Assembly: GCA_023375785.1 (NCBI GenBank)
Contig: SZWC01000099.1
Coordinates: 89,593-116,684 of the forward strand
DNA from: Penium margaritaceum
Lineage: Eukaryota; Streptophyta; Zygnematophyceae; Desmidiales; Peniaceae
Length of the DNA: 27,092 nucleotides
Direction of reading: 5' to 3'
Part shown: piece by piece, positions 1 to 12,842 of the stretch
How positions within the stretch are numbered: the first letter of the stretch is position 1
How the letters are laid out: the number at the start of each line of letters is the position of its first letter
The notes under the pieces: model-generated
The model's database searches: none
What the model saw: the letters and a program-made list of their open reading frames with translations, nothing else
Told to the model about the DNA's origin: nothing
Made by a program: the position numbers and the translations under genes

Positions 1-200
1 TGCGCAATGCCTTGACAAAGTTGGCATGTGCCACTGACCATGACCACAAATGTATCCAAGTGACTTTAACGTCTACGAATCGTAACACGAGTCAGCCATA
101 GTTAGAGTGCCCAATCACAGTGCACATCTAATATGCATGACCTAACAGGTATTAACAAGGTAAAAAACTGGTGGCTTGGCACGGCTATTGTGCGCATTGC

Positions 201-3046
201 CTTGACAAAGTTGGCATGTGCCACTGACCATGACCACAACATTTACTTAGTTCCTTTAACGGCTATGAATCATAACACATGGCACCCACAGTCAGATTGT
301 CCAATCACAGTGCAGATATACTGGGCATGACCTTGCAGGTATAAACAAGGTAGAATACTGGTGGCTCGGTGTGACTATTATGCGCAATGCCTTTACAACG
401 TTGGCATGTGCCACTGACCATGACCACAAATGTATCCAAGTGACTTTTACTTCTATTGATCATAACAGAGGTCAGCCACGGTCAGAGTGTCTAATCACAT
501 TGCAGATGTACTAGGCATGATCTTGCAGATACAGACAAGGTAGAATACTGGTGGCTTGGTGTGTGGCTATTGTGCGCAATGCCTTGACAGAGTTGGCATG
601 AGCCACTGACCATGACCACAAATGTATCCAAGTGACTTTTACTTTCATTGATCATAACACGAGTCAGTCACGGTCAGAGTGTCCAATCACAGTGCACATC
701 TCACATGCATGACCTTGCAGGTATGAACAATGTAAAAATCCGGTGGCTTGGCACGGCTATTGTGCACAATGCCTTGACAAAGTTGGCATGTGCCAGTGAC
801 CATGGCCACAAAATTTACCAAGTACCTTAAACGGCTATGAATCATAACACGAGTTAGCCACGGTCAGAGTGTCCAATCACAGCGCAGACATACTGGGCAT
901 GACCTTACAGGTATAAACAAGGTAGAATACTAGTGGCTCGGTGTTGCTATAGTGTGCAATGCCTTGACAAAGTTGGCATGTGCCTCTGGCCACAAATGTA
1001 TCCAAGTGACTTTTACTTCTCTTGATCATAACACGAGTCAGCCACGGTCAGAGTATCCAATCACATTGTAGATGTACTAGGTATGATCTTGCGGGTGCAA
1101 ATAAGGTAGAACACTGGTGGCTCGGTGTGGCTACTGTGCGCAATGCCTTGACAAAGTTGGCATGTGCCACTGACCATGACCACAAAGTTACCAAGTTTCT
1201 TTAACTTCTACGAATCGTAACACGAGTCAGCCACAGTCAGAGTGCTGAATCACGGTTCAATTGTACTAGGAATGACCTTGAAGGTATAAACAAGGTAAAA
1301 AACCGGTGGCTTGGCACGGCTATTGTGTGCAATGCCTTGACAAAGTTGGCATGTGCCACTGACCATGACCAGAAAGTTTACCAAGTACCTTAAACGTCTA
1401 TGAATCATAACACGAGTCAACCTTGGTCAGAGTGTCCTATCACAGTACAGATATACTGAGCATGACCTTGCAAATACAATCAAGGTAGAATACTGGTGGC
1501 TTGGTGTGGCTACTGTGCAAAATGCCTTGACAAAGCTGGCATGTGCCACTGACCATGACCACAAATGTATCCAAGTGATTTTTACTTATATTGATCATAA
1601 CACGAGTCAGCCACGGTCAGAGTATCCAATCATAGTGCACATCTAATATGCATGTCCTTGCAGGTATAAACAGCGTAAAAGGCTCGTGTCTTGGCACGGC
1701 TTTTGTACGCAATGCCTTGAAAAAGTTGGCATGTTCCACTGACCATGACAACAAAGTTTACCAAGTGACTTTAACTTCTACGATTTGTAACACAAGTCAG
1801 CCACATTTAGAGTACCCAATCACAGCTCAGATGTACTAGGCATGACCTTGCAGGTATAAACAAGGTAAAAACCGGTAGCTTGGCATGGCTATCGTGCGTA
1901 ATTCCTTGACAAAGTTGGCATGTGCCGCTGACCATGACCACAATGTTTACCAAGTACCTTAAACGGTTATGAATTATCACACGAGTCAGCCATGGTCAGA
2001 GTGTGCAATCCCAGTGCAGATGTACTAGGCATGAGCTTACAGGTATAAACAAGGTAGAAAACTGGTGGCCTGGTGTGGTTATTGTGCACAATGCCTTGAC
2101 AAAGTTGGCATGTGCCACTGACCATGACCCCAAATGTATCCAAGTGACTTTTACTTCTATTGATCATAACACGAGTCAGCCACGGTCAGAGTGTCCAATC
2201 ATGGTGCAGATGTACTAGGCACGATCTTGCATGTGCAAACAAGGTAGAATACTAGTGGCTTGGTGTGCCTATTGTGCGCATTGCCTTGAAAATATTGGCA
2301 TGTGCCACTGACCATGACAACAAAGCTTACCAAGTGACTTTTACTTCTACGAATCGTAACACGAGTCAGCCACAGTCAGACTGCCCAATCACAGTGCACA
2401 TCTAATTAACATGACATTGCAGGCATTATCAAGGTAAAAAACCCGTGGCTTGGCACGGCTATTGTCCGCAATGCCTTGACAAAGTTGGCATGTGCCACTG
2501 ACCATGACCACAAAGTTTACCAAGTACCTTAAACGGCTATGAATCATAACACGAGTCAGCCACGGTCAGAGTGTCCAATCACAGTGCTGATATACTGGGC
2601 ATGATCCTGAAGGTATACACAAAGTAAAATACTGGTGGCTCGGTGTGGCTATTGTGCGCAATGCCTTGACAAAGTTGGCATGTGCCACTGACCATGACCA
2701 CAAAGTTTACCAAGTACCTTAAACGGCTATGAATCATAACACGAGTCAGCCACGGTCAGAGTGTCCAATCACAGTGCTGATATACTGGGCATGATCCTGA
2801 AGGTATACACAAAGTAAAATACTGGTGGCTCGGTGTGGCTATTGTGCGCAATGCCTTGACAAAGGTGACATGTGCCACTGACCATGACCAGAAAGATTAC
2901 CAAGTGACTTCAACTTCTATGAATCGTAACACGAGTCAGCCATGGTCAGAGTGCCCTATCATATTTCATATGTACTAGGCATGACCTTGCAGGAAAAAAC
3001 AAGGTAAAAAACCGGTGGCTTGGCACGGCTATTGTGCACAATATCT
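201..3046 (+). repeat. Higher-order block, copy 1 (monomers 2-16)
   Basis: Types 1 2 2 1 2 3 1 2 3 1 2 3 1 1 3. Private variants shared with copy 2 (4947 to about 7379) include a GTGTGTGGC expansion near 560, GAGTCAGTCACGG at 661, CCTTGGTCAG at 1431, AAGCTTAC at 2333, and AAAGGTGACATG at 2861 followed by AGAAAGATT. The same markers fall at about 5305, 5404, 6170, 6882 and 7230 in copy 2. The offset steps from about 4,743 to 4,369 as copy 2 lacks one monomer opposite 9-10 and one opposite 14-15. Confidence 0.85.
2467..2864 (+). repeat. Exact one-monomer tandem duplication (monomers 14/15)
   Basis: Bases 2467-2674 and 2657-2864 are identical over 208 bp at an offset of exactly 190. The corresponding place in higher-order copy 2 (near 7034) has only one monomer, so the duplication is younger than the block duplication. 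Local unequal exchange, replication slippage or an assembly error could each explain it. Confidence 0.92.
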
Positions 3047-4372
3047 TGACAAAGTTGGCATGTGCCACTGACCATGACCACAAAGTTTACCAAGTACCTT
3101 AAACGGCTATGAGTCATAACACGAGTTAGCCACGATCAGAGTGTCCAATCATAGTGCAGACATACTAGGCATGACCTTGCAGGTATAAACAAGGTATAAC
3201 ACTGGTTTCTCGGTGTGGCTATTGTGCGCAATGCCTTGACAAAGTTGGCATGTGCCACTGACCATGACCAAAAATGTATCCAAGTGACTTTTACTTCTAT
3301 TGATCATAACACGAGTCAGCCACGGTCATAGTATCCCATCACACTGCAGATGTAATAGGCATGATCTTGCAAGTACACAAAATGTAGAATATTGGTGGCT
3401 CGGTGTGGCTATTGTGCGCAATGCCTTGTAAAAGTTGGCATCTGCCACTTACCATGACCACAAAGTTACCAAGTGACTTTAGCTTCTACGAATCGTAACA
3501 CAAGTCAGCCACAGTCAGAGTGCCCAGTCACGGTTGAGATGTACTAGGCATGACCTTGCAGGTGTAAACAAGGTAAAAAACCGGTGGCTTGGCACGGTTG
3601 TTGTGCGCAATGCCTTGACAAAGTTGGCATGTGCCAGTGACAATGACCACAAAGTTTACCAAGTGACTTCAACTTATATGAATCGTAACATGAGTCAGCC
3701 ACAGTCAGAGTGCCCAATCACAGCTCAGATGTACCAGGCATGACCTTGCAGGTATAAACAAGGTAAAAACCGGTGGCTTGGCACGGCTTTTGTGCGTAAT
3801 TCAATGACAAAGTTGGCATGTGCCAGTGACCATGACCACACTGTTTACCAAGTATCTTAAACGGATATGAAGTATAACACGAGTCAGCCATGGTCAGAGT
3901 GTCCAATCCCTATGCAGATGTACTATGCATGAGCTTACAGGTATAAACAAGGTAGAATACTGGTGGCTCGGTGTAGCTATTGTACACAATGCCTTGACAA
4001 AGTTGGCATGTGCCACTGACCATGACCACAAATGTATCCAAGTGACTTTTACTCCTATTGATCATAACACGAGTCAGCCACGGTCAGAGTGTCCAATCAC
4101 AGTGCAGATGTACTAGTCACGATCTTGCAGGTGCAAAAAAGGTAGAATACTGGTACCTTGGTGTGCGTATTGTGCGCAATGCCTTGACAAAGTTAGCATG
4201 TGCCACTGACCATGATTACAAAGCTTACCAAATGACTTTTACCTCTACGAATTGTAACACGAGTCAGCCACAGTGAGACTGCCCAATCACAGTGCACATC
4301 TAATGTGCATGACTTTACGAGTGTAAACAAGGCAAAAAACTGGTGGCTTGGCACGGCTATTGTGTGTAATGC

Positions 4373-4946
4373 CCTGACAAAGTTGGCACGTGCCACAGAC
4401 CATGACCACAAAGTTTACCAAGTTCCTACAACGGCTATGAATCATAACATGAGTCAGCCACAGTCAGATTGTCCAATCACAGTGCAGGTATACTGGGCAT
4501 GAACTTCCAGGTATAAACAAGGTAGAATACAAGTGGCTCGGTGTGGCTATTATGCACAATGCCTTGACAAAGTTGGCATGTGCCACTGACCATGACCACA
4601 AATGTTTCCAAGTGACTTTTACTGCTATTGATCATAACACGAGTCAGCCACGGTCAGAGTGTCTAATCACAGTGCAGATGTACAATGCATGATCTTGCAA
4701 CTACAAACAAGGTAGAATACTGGTGGCTCGGTGTATGGCTATTGTGCGCAATGCCTGGACAAAGTAGGCATGTGCCTCTGACCATGACCACAGATGTATC
4801 CAAGTGAACTTTACTTCTATTGATCATAACACGAGTCAAGCACGGTCAGAGTGTTCAATCACAGTGCACATCCAATATGCATGACCTTACAAGTATAAAC
4901 AAGGTAAAAACCGGTGGCTTGGCACGGCAATTGTGCGCAATGCCTT
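4373..4946 (+). repeat. Partial higher-order block (monomers 24-26)
   Basis: Types 1 2 2. This short block resembles monomers 42-44 most closely. Shared variants are the GCATGACTTTAC lead-in, GGCAAAAAACTGG, TGTTTCCAAGTGAC and TTACTGCTATTG. A GTGTATGGC form of the 2-bp expansion lies near 4732. It sits directly before copy 2. Confidence 0.7.
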
Positions 4947-7379
4947 GACAAAGTTGGCATGTGCCACTGACCATGACCACAAAGTTTACCAAGTTCCTTA
5001 AACGGCTATGAATCATAACACGAGTCAGCCACGGTCAGATTGTCCAATCACAGTGCAGATATACTTGGCATGACCTTGCAGGTATAAACAAGGTAGATTA
5101 CTGGTGGCTCGTTGTGGCTATTATGCGCAATGCCTTGACAAAGTTGGCATGTGCCACTCACCATGACCACAAATGTATCCAAGTGACTTTTACTTCTATT
5201 GAGCATAACACAAGTCAGCCACGGTCAGAGTGTCTAATCACAGTGGAGATGTACTAGGCATGATCTTGCAGATACAAACGAGGTAGAATACTGGTGGCTC
5301 AGTGTGTGGCTATTGTGCGCGAGGCCTTGACAAAGTTGGCATGTGCCACTGACCATGACCACAAATGTATCCAAGTGACTTTTACTTTTATTGATCATAA
5401 CACGAGTCAGTCACGGTCAGAGTGTCCAACCACAGTGCACATCTAATATGCATGACCTTGCAGGTATGAACAAGGTAAAAATCCGGTGGCTTGGCACGGC
5501 TATCGTGTACAATGCCTTGACAAAGTTGGCATGTGCCAGTGACCATGACCACAAAGTTTACCAAGTACCTTAAACGGCTATGAATCATAACACGAGTCGA
5601 CCACGGTCAGAGTGTCCAATCACAGTGCAGACATATTGGGCATGACCATACATGTATAAACAAGATAGAATACTGGTGGCTAGGTGTGGCTATTGTGTGA
5701 AATTCCTTGACAAAGTTGGCATGTGCCACTGACCATGACCACAAATGTATCCAAGTGACTTTTATTGCTATTGATCATAGCAGGAGTCAGCCACAGTCAG
5801 AGTATCCAATCACAGTGCAGATGTACTATGTATGATATTACAGATGCAAACAAGGTAGAATACTGGTGGCTCGGTGTGGCTACTATGCGCAATGCCTTGA
5901 CAAAGTTGGCATCTGCCACGGACCATGACCACAAAGTTACCAAGTGACTTTAACTTCTACGAATCGTAACACAAGTCAGCCACAGTTAGAGTGCCCAATC
6001 ACGGTTCAGATGTACTAGGCATGACCTTGCAAGTATAAACAAGGCAAAAAACCGGTGGCTTGGCACGATTGTTGTGCGCAATGCCTTGACAAAGTTGGCA
6101 TGTGCCACTGACCATGACCAGAATGTTTACCAAGTACATTAAACGGCTATGAATCATAGCAGGAATCAGCCTTGGTCAGAGTGTCCAATCACAGTGCAGA
6201 TATACTGAGCATGAACTTGCAAATACAAACAAAAGAGAATACTCGTGGCTTGGTGTGGCTATTGTGCGCAATGCCTTGACAAAGTTGGCATGTGCCACTG
6301 ACCATGACCACAAAGTTTACAAAGTGACTTTAACTTATATGAGTCGTAACACGAGTCAGCCACAGACAGAGTGCCCAATCACAACTCACATTTACTAGGC
6401 ATGACCTTGCAGGTATAAACAAGGTAAAAACCAGTGGCTTGGCACGGTTATTGTGCGTAATTTCTTGACAAAGTTGGCATGTGCCACTGACCATGACCAC
6501 AGTGTTTACCAAGTATCTTAAACCGCTCTGAATTATAACATGAGTCAGCCATGGCCAGAGTGTCCAATCCCTGTATACATGTACTAGGCATGAGCTTACA
6601 GGTATAAACAAGGTAGACTATTGGTGGCTCGGTGTGTCTATTGTGCACAATGCCTTGAAAATTTTGGCATGTGCCACTGACTATGACCACAAATGTATCC
6701 AAGTGACTTTTACTTCTATTGATCATAACACGAGTCAGCCACGGTCAGAGTGTCCAATCACAGTGCAGATGTACTAGGCACGATCTTGCAGGTGTAAACA
6801 AGGTAGTATACTGGTACCTTGGTGTGCCTATTGTGCGCAATGCCTTGACAAAGTTGGCATGTGCCACTGACCATGATTACAAAGCTTACCAAGTGACTTT
6901 TACTTTTACGAATCGTAACACGAGTCAGCCACAGTCAGACTGCCCAATCACAGTGCACATCTAATATGCATGACCTTGCAGGCATAATCAAGGTAAAAGA
7001 CCGTTGGCTTGGCACGGATATTGTGCGCAATGCCTTGACAAAGTTGGCATGTGCCACTGACCATGACCACAAAGTTTACCAAGTACCTTAAACGGCTATG
7101 AATCATAACATGAGTCAGCCACGGTCAGAGTGTTTAATCACAGTGCTGATATACTGGGCATGACCCTGCAAGTATAAACAAGGTAGAATACTGGTGGCTG
7201 GGTGTGGCTATTGTGCGCAATGCCTTGACAAAGGTGACATGTGCCACTGACCATGACCAGAAAGATTACCAGGTGACTTTAACTTCTACAAATCGTAACA
7301 TGAGTCAGCCACGGTCAGAGTGCCCTATCATAGTTCAGATGTACTAGGCATGACCTTGCAGGTATAAACAAGGCAAAAA
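4947..7379 (+). repeat. Higher-order block, copy 2 (monomers 27-39)
   Basis: Types 1 2 2 1 2 3 1 (gap) 3 1 2 3 1 (gap) 3 line up monomer by monomer with copy 1, with the marker variants in the same order. Monomer 34 looks like a fusion of the counterparts of monomers 9 and 10. The second gap reflects a single-monomer duplication present only in copy 1. Confidence 0.85.
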
Positions 7380-7480
7380 ACTGACCACTACGAAAAATGT
7401 ATCCAAGTGACTTTTACTTCTATTGATCATAACACGAGTCAGCCACGGTTAGAGTGTCAATCACATTGCAGATGTACTAA
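7339..7480 (+). repeat. Short satellite monomer with ~56-bp core deletion (monomer 40)
   Basis: Flanking anchors at 7224 and 7547 are 323 bp apart instead of 380. The join reads GGCAAAAAACTGACCACTAC: the sequence runs from the AAAAAAC stretch straight into TGACCA and skips the whole TTGGCACGG...TTGGCATG core, including both dyads. One further base is missing in GTGTCAATCAC. A two-base AC microhomology at the join is possible. This is one of few monomers lacking the conserved core. Confidence 0.85.
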
Positions 7481-7736
7481 GCATTAACTTGCAGGTACAG
7501 ACAAGATAGAATACTGGTGGCTCGGTGTGGCTATTGTGCGCAATACCTTGACAAAGTTGGCATATGCCACTGACCATGACCACAAATGTATCCAAGTGAC
7601 TTTAACGTCTACGAATGGTAACACGAGTCAGCCATAGTCACAGTGCCCAATCACAGTGCACATCTAATGTGCATGACTTTACTGGTATAAACAAGGCAAA
7701 AAACTGGTGGTTTGGCACGGCTATTGTGCGCAATGC

Positions 7737-8876
7737 CTTGACAAAGTTGGCATGTGCCACTGACCATGACCACAACGTTTACCAAGATCCCAAAACGGCT
7801 ATGAATCATAACATGAGTCAGCCACAGTCAGATTGTCCAATCACAGTGCAGATATACTGGGCATGACCTTGCAGGTATAAACAAGGTAGAATACTGGTGG
7901 CTCGGTGTGGCTATTATGCGCAATGCCTTGACAAAGCTGGCATGTGCCACTGACCATGACCACAAATGTTTCCAAGTGACTTTTACTGCTATTGATCATA
8001 ACACGAGTCAGCCACGGTCAGAGTGTCTAGTCACAGTGCAGATGTACTAGGCATGATCTTGCAAGTACAAACAAGGTAGAATACTGGTGTCTCGATGTGT
8101 GGCTATTGTGCGCAATGCCTTGACAAAGTTGGCATGTGCCTCTGACCATGGCCGCAAATGTATCCAAGTGAATTTTACTTCTATTGATCATAACACGGGT
8201 CAACCACGGTCAGAGTGTCCAATCACAGTGCACATATAATATGCATGAGCTTGCAGGTACAAACAAGGTTAAAACCGGTGGCTTGGCACGGCTATTGTGG
8301 GCAATGCCTTGACAAAGTTGGCATGTGCCACCGACCATGACCACAAAGTTTACCAAGTACCTTAAACGGCTATGAATCATAACACGAGTTAGCCACGGTC
8401 AGAGTGTCCAATCACAGTGCAGACATACTGGGCATGACCTTACAGGTATAAACAAGTAGAATACTGGTGGCTCGGTATGGCTATAGTGTGCAATGCCTTG
8501 ACAAAGTTGGCATGTGTCACTGACCATGACCACAAAGTTACCAAGTGACTTTCACTTATACGAATCATAACACGAGTCAGCCACAATCAGAGTGCCCAAT
8601 CATGGTTCAAATGTACTAGGTATGACCTTGCAGGTATAATCAAGGTATAAAACCGGTGGCTTGGCACGGCTATTGTGCGCAATGCCTTGACAACATTGGC
8701 ATGTGCCACAGACCATGACCAGAACGTTTTCCAAGTACCTTAAACGGCTATGAATCATAACACGAGTCAGCCACGGTCAGAGTGTCCAATCATAGTGTAG
8801 ATATACTAGGCATGACCTTCCAGGTATAAACAAGGTAGAATACTGGTGGCTCGGTGTGGCTATTGTGCGCAATGCC
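7737..8876 (+). repeat. Higher-order block, copy 3 (monomers 42-47)
   Basis: Types 1 2 2 1 3 1. It matches the start of copy 1, including the GTGTGTGGC expansion near 8096 and the GCAGACATACTGGGCATG junction near 8418. One monomer is missing: monomer 46 has the start of a copy-1 monomer 6 (CTATAGTGTGCAATGCC) and the end of monomer 7 (AAAGTTACC). It shares this loss and a 1-bp deletion (AACAAGTAGAATAC) with copy 4. Confidence 0.8.
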
Positions 8877-9066
8877 TTGACAAAGTTGGCATGTGCCACT
8901 GACCATGACCACAAATGTATCCAAGTGACTTTTACGTCTACGAATCGTAACACAAGTCAGCCATAGTCAGAGTGCCCAATCACAGTGCACATCTAATGTG
9001 CATGACCTTACAGGTATAAGCAAGGTAACAAATTGGTGGCTTGGCACAGCTATTCTACGCAATGCC

Positions 9067-10370
9067 TTGACAAAGTTGGCATGTGCCACTGACCATGACC
9101 ACAAAGTTTACCAAGTTCCTTAAACGGCTTTGAATCATAACACGAGTCAGCCACGGTCAGATTGTCCAATCACAGTGCAGATATACTGGACATGACCTTG
9201 CAGGTATAATCAAGGTAGAATAGTGGTGGCTCTGTGTGGCCATTATGCGCAATGCCTTGACAAAGTTTGCATGTGCCACTGACCATGACCACAAATGTAT
9301 CCAAGTGACTTTTAATGCTGTTGATCATAACACGAGTCAGCCACGGTCAGAGTGTGCAATCACAGTGCAGATGTACTAGGCATGATCTTGCGAGTACAAA
9401 CAAGGTAGAATACTGGTGGCTCGGTGTGTGGCTATTGTGCGCAATGCCTTGACAAAGTTGGCATGTGCCACTGACCATGACCGCAAATGTATCCAAGGGA
9501 CTTTTACTTCTATTGATGGTAACACAAGGCAACCACGGTCAGGGTGTCCAATCACAGTGCACATCTAATATGCATGACCTTGCAGTATAAACAAGGTAAA
9601 AACCGGTGGCTTGGCATGGCAATTGTGCGTAACGCCTTGACAAAGTTGGCATGTACCACTGACCATGACCACAAAGTTTACCAAGTACCTTAAACGGCTC
9701 TGAATCATAACACGAGTCAGCCACGGTCAGAGTGTCCAATCACAGTGCACACATACTGGGCATGACCTTACAGGTATAAACAAGTAGAATACTGGTGGCT
9801 CGGTGTGGCTATTGTGCGCAATGCCTTGACAAAGTTGGCATCGCCACTGACCATGACCACAAAGTTACCAAGTGACCTCAACTTCTACGAATCGTAACAC
9901 GAGTCAGCCACAATCAGAGTACCCAATCACGGTTCACATGTATTCGGCACGACCTTGCAGGTATAAACAAGGTAAAAAACCTGTGGTTTGGCACGGCTAT
10001 TGTGCGCAATGCCTTGACAACCTTGGCATGTGCCACTGACCATGACCAGAACATTTACCAAGTACCTTAAACGGCTATGAATCTTAACACGAGTAAGCCT
10101 TGGTCAGAGTGTCCAATCACAGTGCAGATATACTGAGCATGACCTTGCAGATACAAACAAGGTAGAATACTGGTGGCTTGGTGTGGCTATTTTGCGCAAT
10201 GCCTTGACAAAGTTGGCATGTGCCACATACCATGACCACAAATGTATCCAAGTGACTTTTACTTATATTGATCATAACACGAGTCAGCCACAGTCAGAGT
10301 GTCCAATCAAAGTGCAGATGTACTAGGCATGATATTGCTAGTGGCTCGGTGTGGCTATTGTGTGCAATGC
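9067..10370 (+). repeat. Higher-order block, copy 4 (monomers 49-55)
   Basis: Types 1 2 2 1 3 1 2. The block carries the GTGTGTGGC expansion near 9426, the AACAAGTAGAATAC 1-bp deletion near 9778 and CCTTGGTCAG at 10098. It shares the one-monomer loss with copy 3, which suggests the two descend from a common rearranged block. It ends in a monomer with a 22-bp deletion at the join to monomer 56. Confidence 0.8.
10203..10370 (+). repeat. Short satellite monomer with 22-bp deletion (monomer 55)
   Basis: Anchors at 10203 and 10371 are 168 bp apart. The join near 10338 reads GATATTGCTAGTGGCTCGG and lacks the usual AGGTACAAACAAGGTAGAAT segment. The conserved core is intact. Confidence 0.88.
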
Positions 10371-10822
10371 CTTGACAAAGTTGGCATGTGCCACTGACCA
10401 TGACCATAAATGTATCCAAGTGACTTTTTCTTCAATTGATCATAATACGAGTCAGCCATGGTCAGAGTGTCAAATCACAGTGAAGATGTACTAGGCATGA
10501 TCTTGCAGTTGCAAAAAAGGTAGAATACTGGTGGCTCGGTGTGGCTATTGTGTGCAATGCCTTGACACAGTTGGCATGTGCCACTGACAATGACCACAAA
10601 GTTTACCACATGACTTTAACTTATACAAATCATAACACGAGTCAGCCACGGTCAGAGTACCCAATCACAATGCACATCTCATAAGCATGACCTTACAGGT
10701 ATAAACAGGGTAAAAAGCCGGTGTCTTGGCACGGTTGTTGTACGCAATGCCTTGACAAAGTTGGCATGTGCCACTGACCATGACCATAAAGTTTACCAAG
10801 TGACTTTAACTTATACGAATCG

Positions 10823-11218
10823 TAACACGAGTCAGCCATGGTCAGAGTGCCCAATCACAGTTCAGATGTACTAGGCATGACCTTGCAGGTATAAGCAAGG
10901 TAAAAAACCGGTGGCTTGGCACGGCTGTTGTGCGCAATGCCTTGAAAAAGCTGGCATGTGCCACTAACCATGACCACAATGTTTACAAAGTACCTTAAAC
11001 GGCTATGAATCATAACACGAGTCAGCCATGGTCAGAGTGCCCAATCACAGTTCAGATGTACTAGGCATGACCTTGCAGGTATAAGCAAGGTAAAAAACCG
11101 GTGGCTTGGCACGGCTGTTGTGCGCAATGCCTTGAAAAAGCTGGCATGTGCCACTAACCATGACCACAATGTTTACAAAGTACCTTAAACGGCTATGAAT
11201 CATAACACGAGTCAGCCA
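10823..11218 (+). repeat. Exact one-monomer tandem duplication (monomers 59/60)
   Basis: Bases 10823-11028 and 11013-11218 are identical over 206 bp at an offset of exactly 190, including rare variants such as CTTGAAAAAGCTGG and CCACTAACCATG. Neighbouring monomers differ at many sites, so this is a very recent local event or an assembly duplication. Confidence 0.92.
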
Positions 11219-11700
11219 CGGTCAGAGTGTCCAATCATAGTGTAGATATACTAGGCATGCCCTTGCAGGTATAAACAAGGTAGAATAGTGGTGGCTCGGT
11301 GTGGCTATTGTGCGCAATGCCTTGAAAATTTTGGCATGTGCCACAGACCATGACCACAAGAGTATCCAAGTGACTTTTTCTTCTATTCATCATAACACGA
11401 GTTAGCCACGGTCAGAGTGTCCAATCACAGTGCAGATGTACGAGGCACAATCTTGCAGGTACAAACAAGGTAGAATACTGGTGGCTTGATGTGGCTATTA
11501 TGCGCAATGCCTTCACAAATTTGGCACGTGCCAGTGACCATGACCACAAATGTATCCAAGTGCCTTTAACTTCTACAAATCGTAACACGAGTCAGCCATA
11601 GTCAGAGTGCCCAATCACAGTGGACATCTAACATGCATGACCTTATAGGTATAAACAAGGTAAAAAACTGGTGGCTTGGCACGGCTATTGTGCGCAATGC

Positions 11701-12842
11701 CTTGACAAAGTTGGCACGTGCCACTGACCGTGACCACAAAGTTTACCAAGTTCCTTAAATGGCTATGAATCATAACACGAGTCAGCCACGGTCAGAGTGT
11801 CCAATCACAATGTAGATATACTGGGCATGACCTTGCAGGTACAAACAAGGTAGAATACTGGTGGCTCGGTGTGTGGCTATTGTGCGCAATGCCTTGACAA
11901 AGTTGGCATGTGCCACTGACCATGACCACAAATGTATCCAAGTGACTTTTACTTCTGTTGATCATAACACGAGTCAGCCACGGTAAGAGGTCCAATCACA
12001 TTGCACATCTCATATGCATGACCTTGCAGATATGAATATGGTAAAAACCTGGTGGCTTGGCACCGCTTTTGTAAGCAATGCCTTGACAAAGTTGGCATGT
12101 GCCACTAACCATGACCAGAAAGTTTACCAAGTACCTTAAACGGCTATGAATGATAACACGAGTCAGCCACGGTCTGAGTGTTCAATCAAAGTGCAGACAT
12201 ACTAGGCATGACCTTACAAATATAAATAGGGTAGAATACTGGTGGCTCGGTGTGGCTATTGTGTGCAATGCCTTGACAATGTTGGCATGTGCCACTGACC
12301 ATGACCACAAATGTATCCAAGTAACTTTTACTTATATTGATCATAACACGAGTCAGCCACAGTCAAAGTGTAAAATCAAAGTGCATATGTACTAGGTATG
12401 ATCTTGCAGGTACAAACAAGGTAGAATACTGGTGGCTCGATGTGGCTATTGTCCGCAATGCCTTGACAAAGTTGGCATGTGCCACTGACCATGACCACAA
12501 AGTTTACCAAGTGGCTTTAACTTATATGAATCGTAACACGAGTCAGCCAAAGTCAGAATGTCGAACCACATTACATATATAACATGCATGACCTTACAGG
12601 TATAAACAAGGTAAAAAACCGGTGGCTTGGCATGACTATTGTGCGCAATGCCTTGACAAAGTTGGCATGTGCCACTGACCATGACCACAAAGTTAACCAA
12701 GTACATTAAACGGCTATGAATCATAACACGAGTCAGCCACGGTCAGAGTGTCCAATCACACTACAGATATACTGGGCATGACCTTGCAGGTATAAAAAGG
12801 GTTAAAAAGCAGGTGTCTTGGCACGGCTATTGTGCGCAATGC
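11701..12842 (+). repeat. Higher-order block, copy 5 (monomers 63-68)
   Basis: Types 1 2 1 2 3 1. It carries the GTGTGTGGC expansion near 11871, a GTATGAATATGG variant near 12030 corresponding to copy 1 near 721, and GCAGACATACTAGGCATG near 12192. One T2 monomer is missing relative to copy 1. The similarity is weaker than for copies 1-4. Confidence 0.6.
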
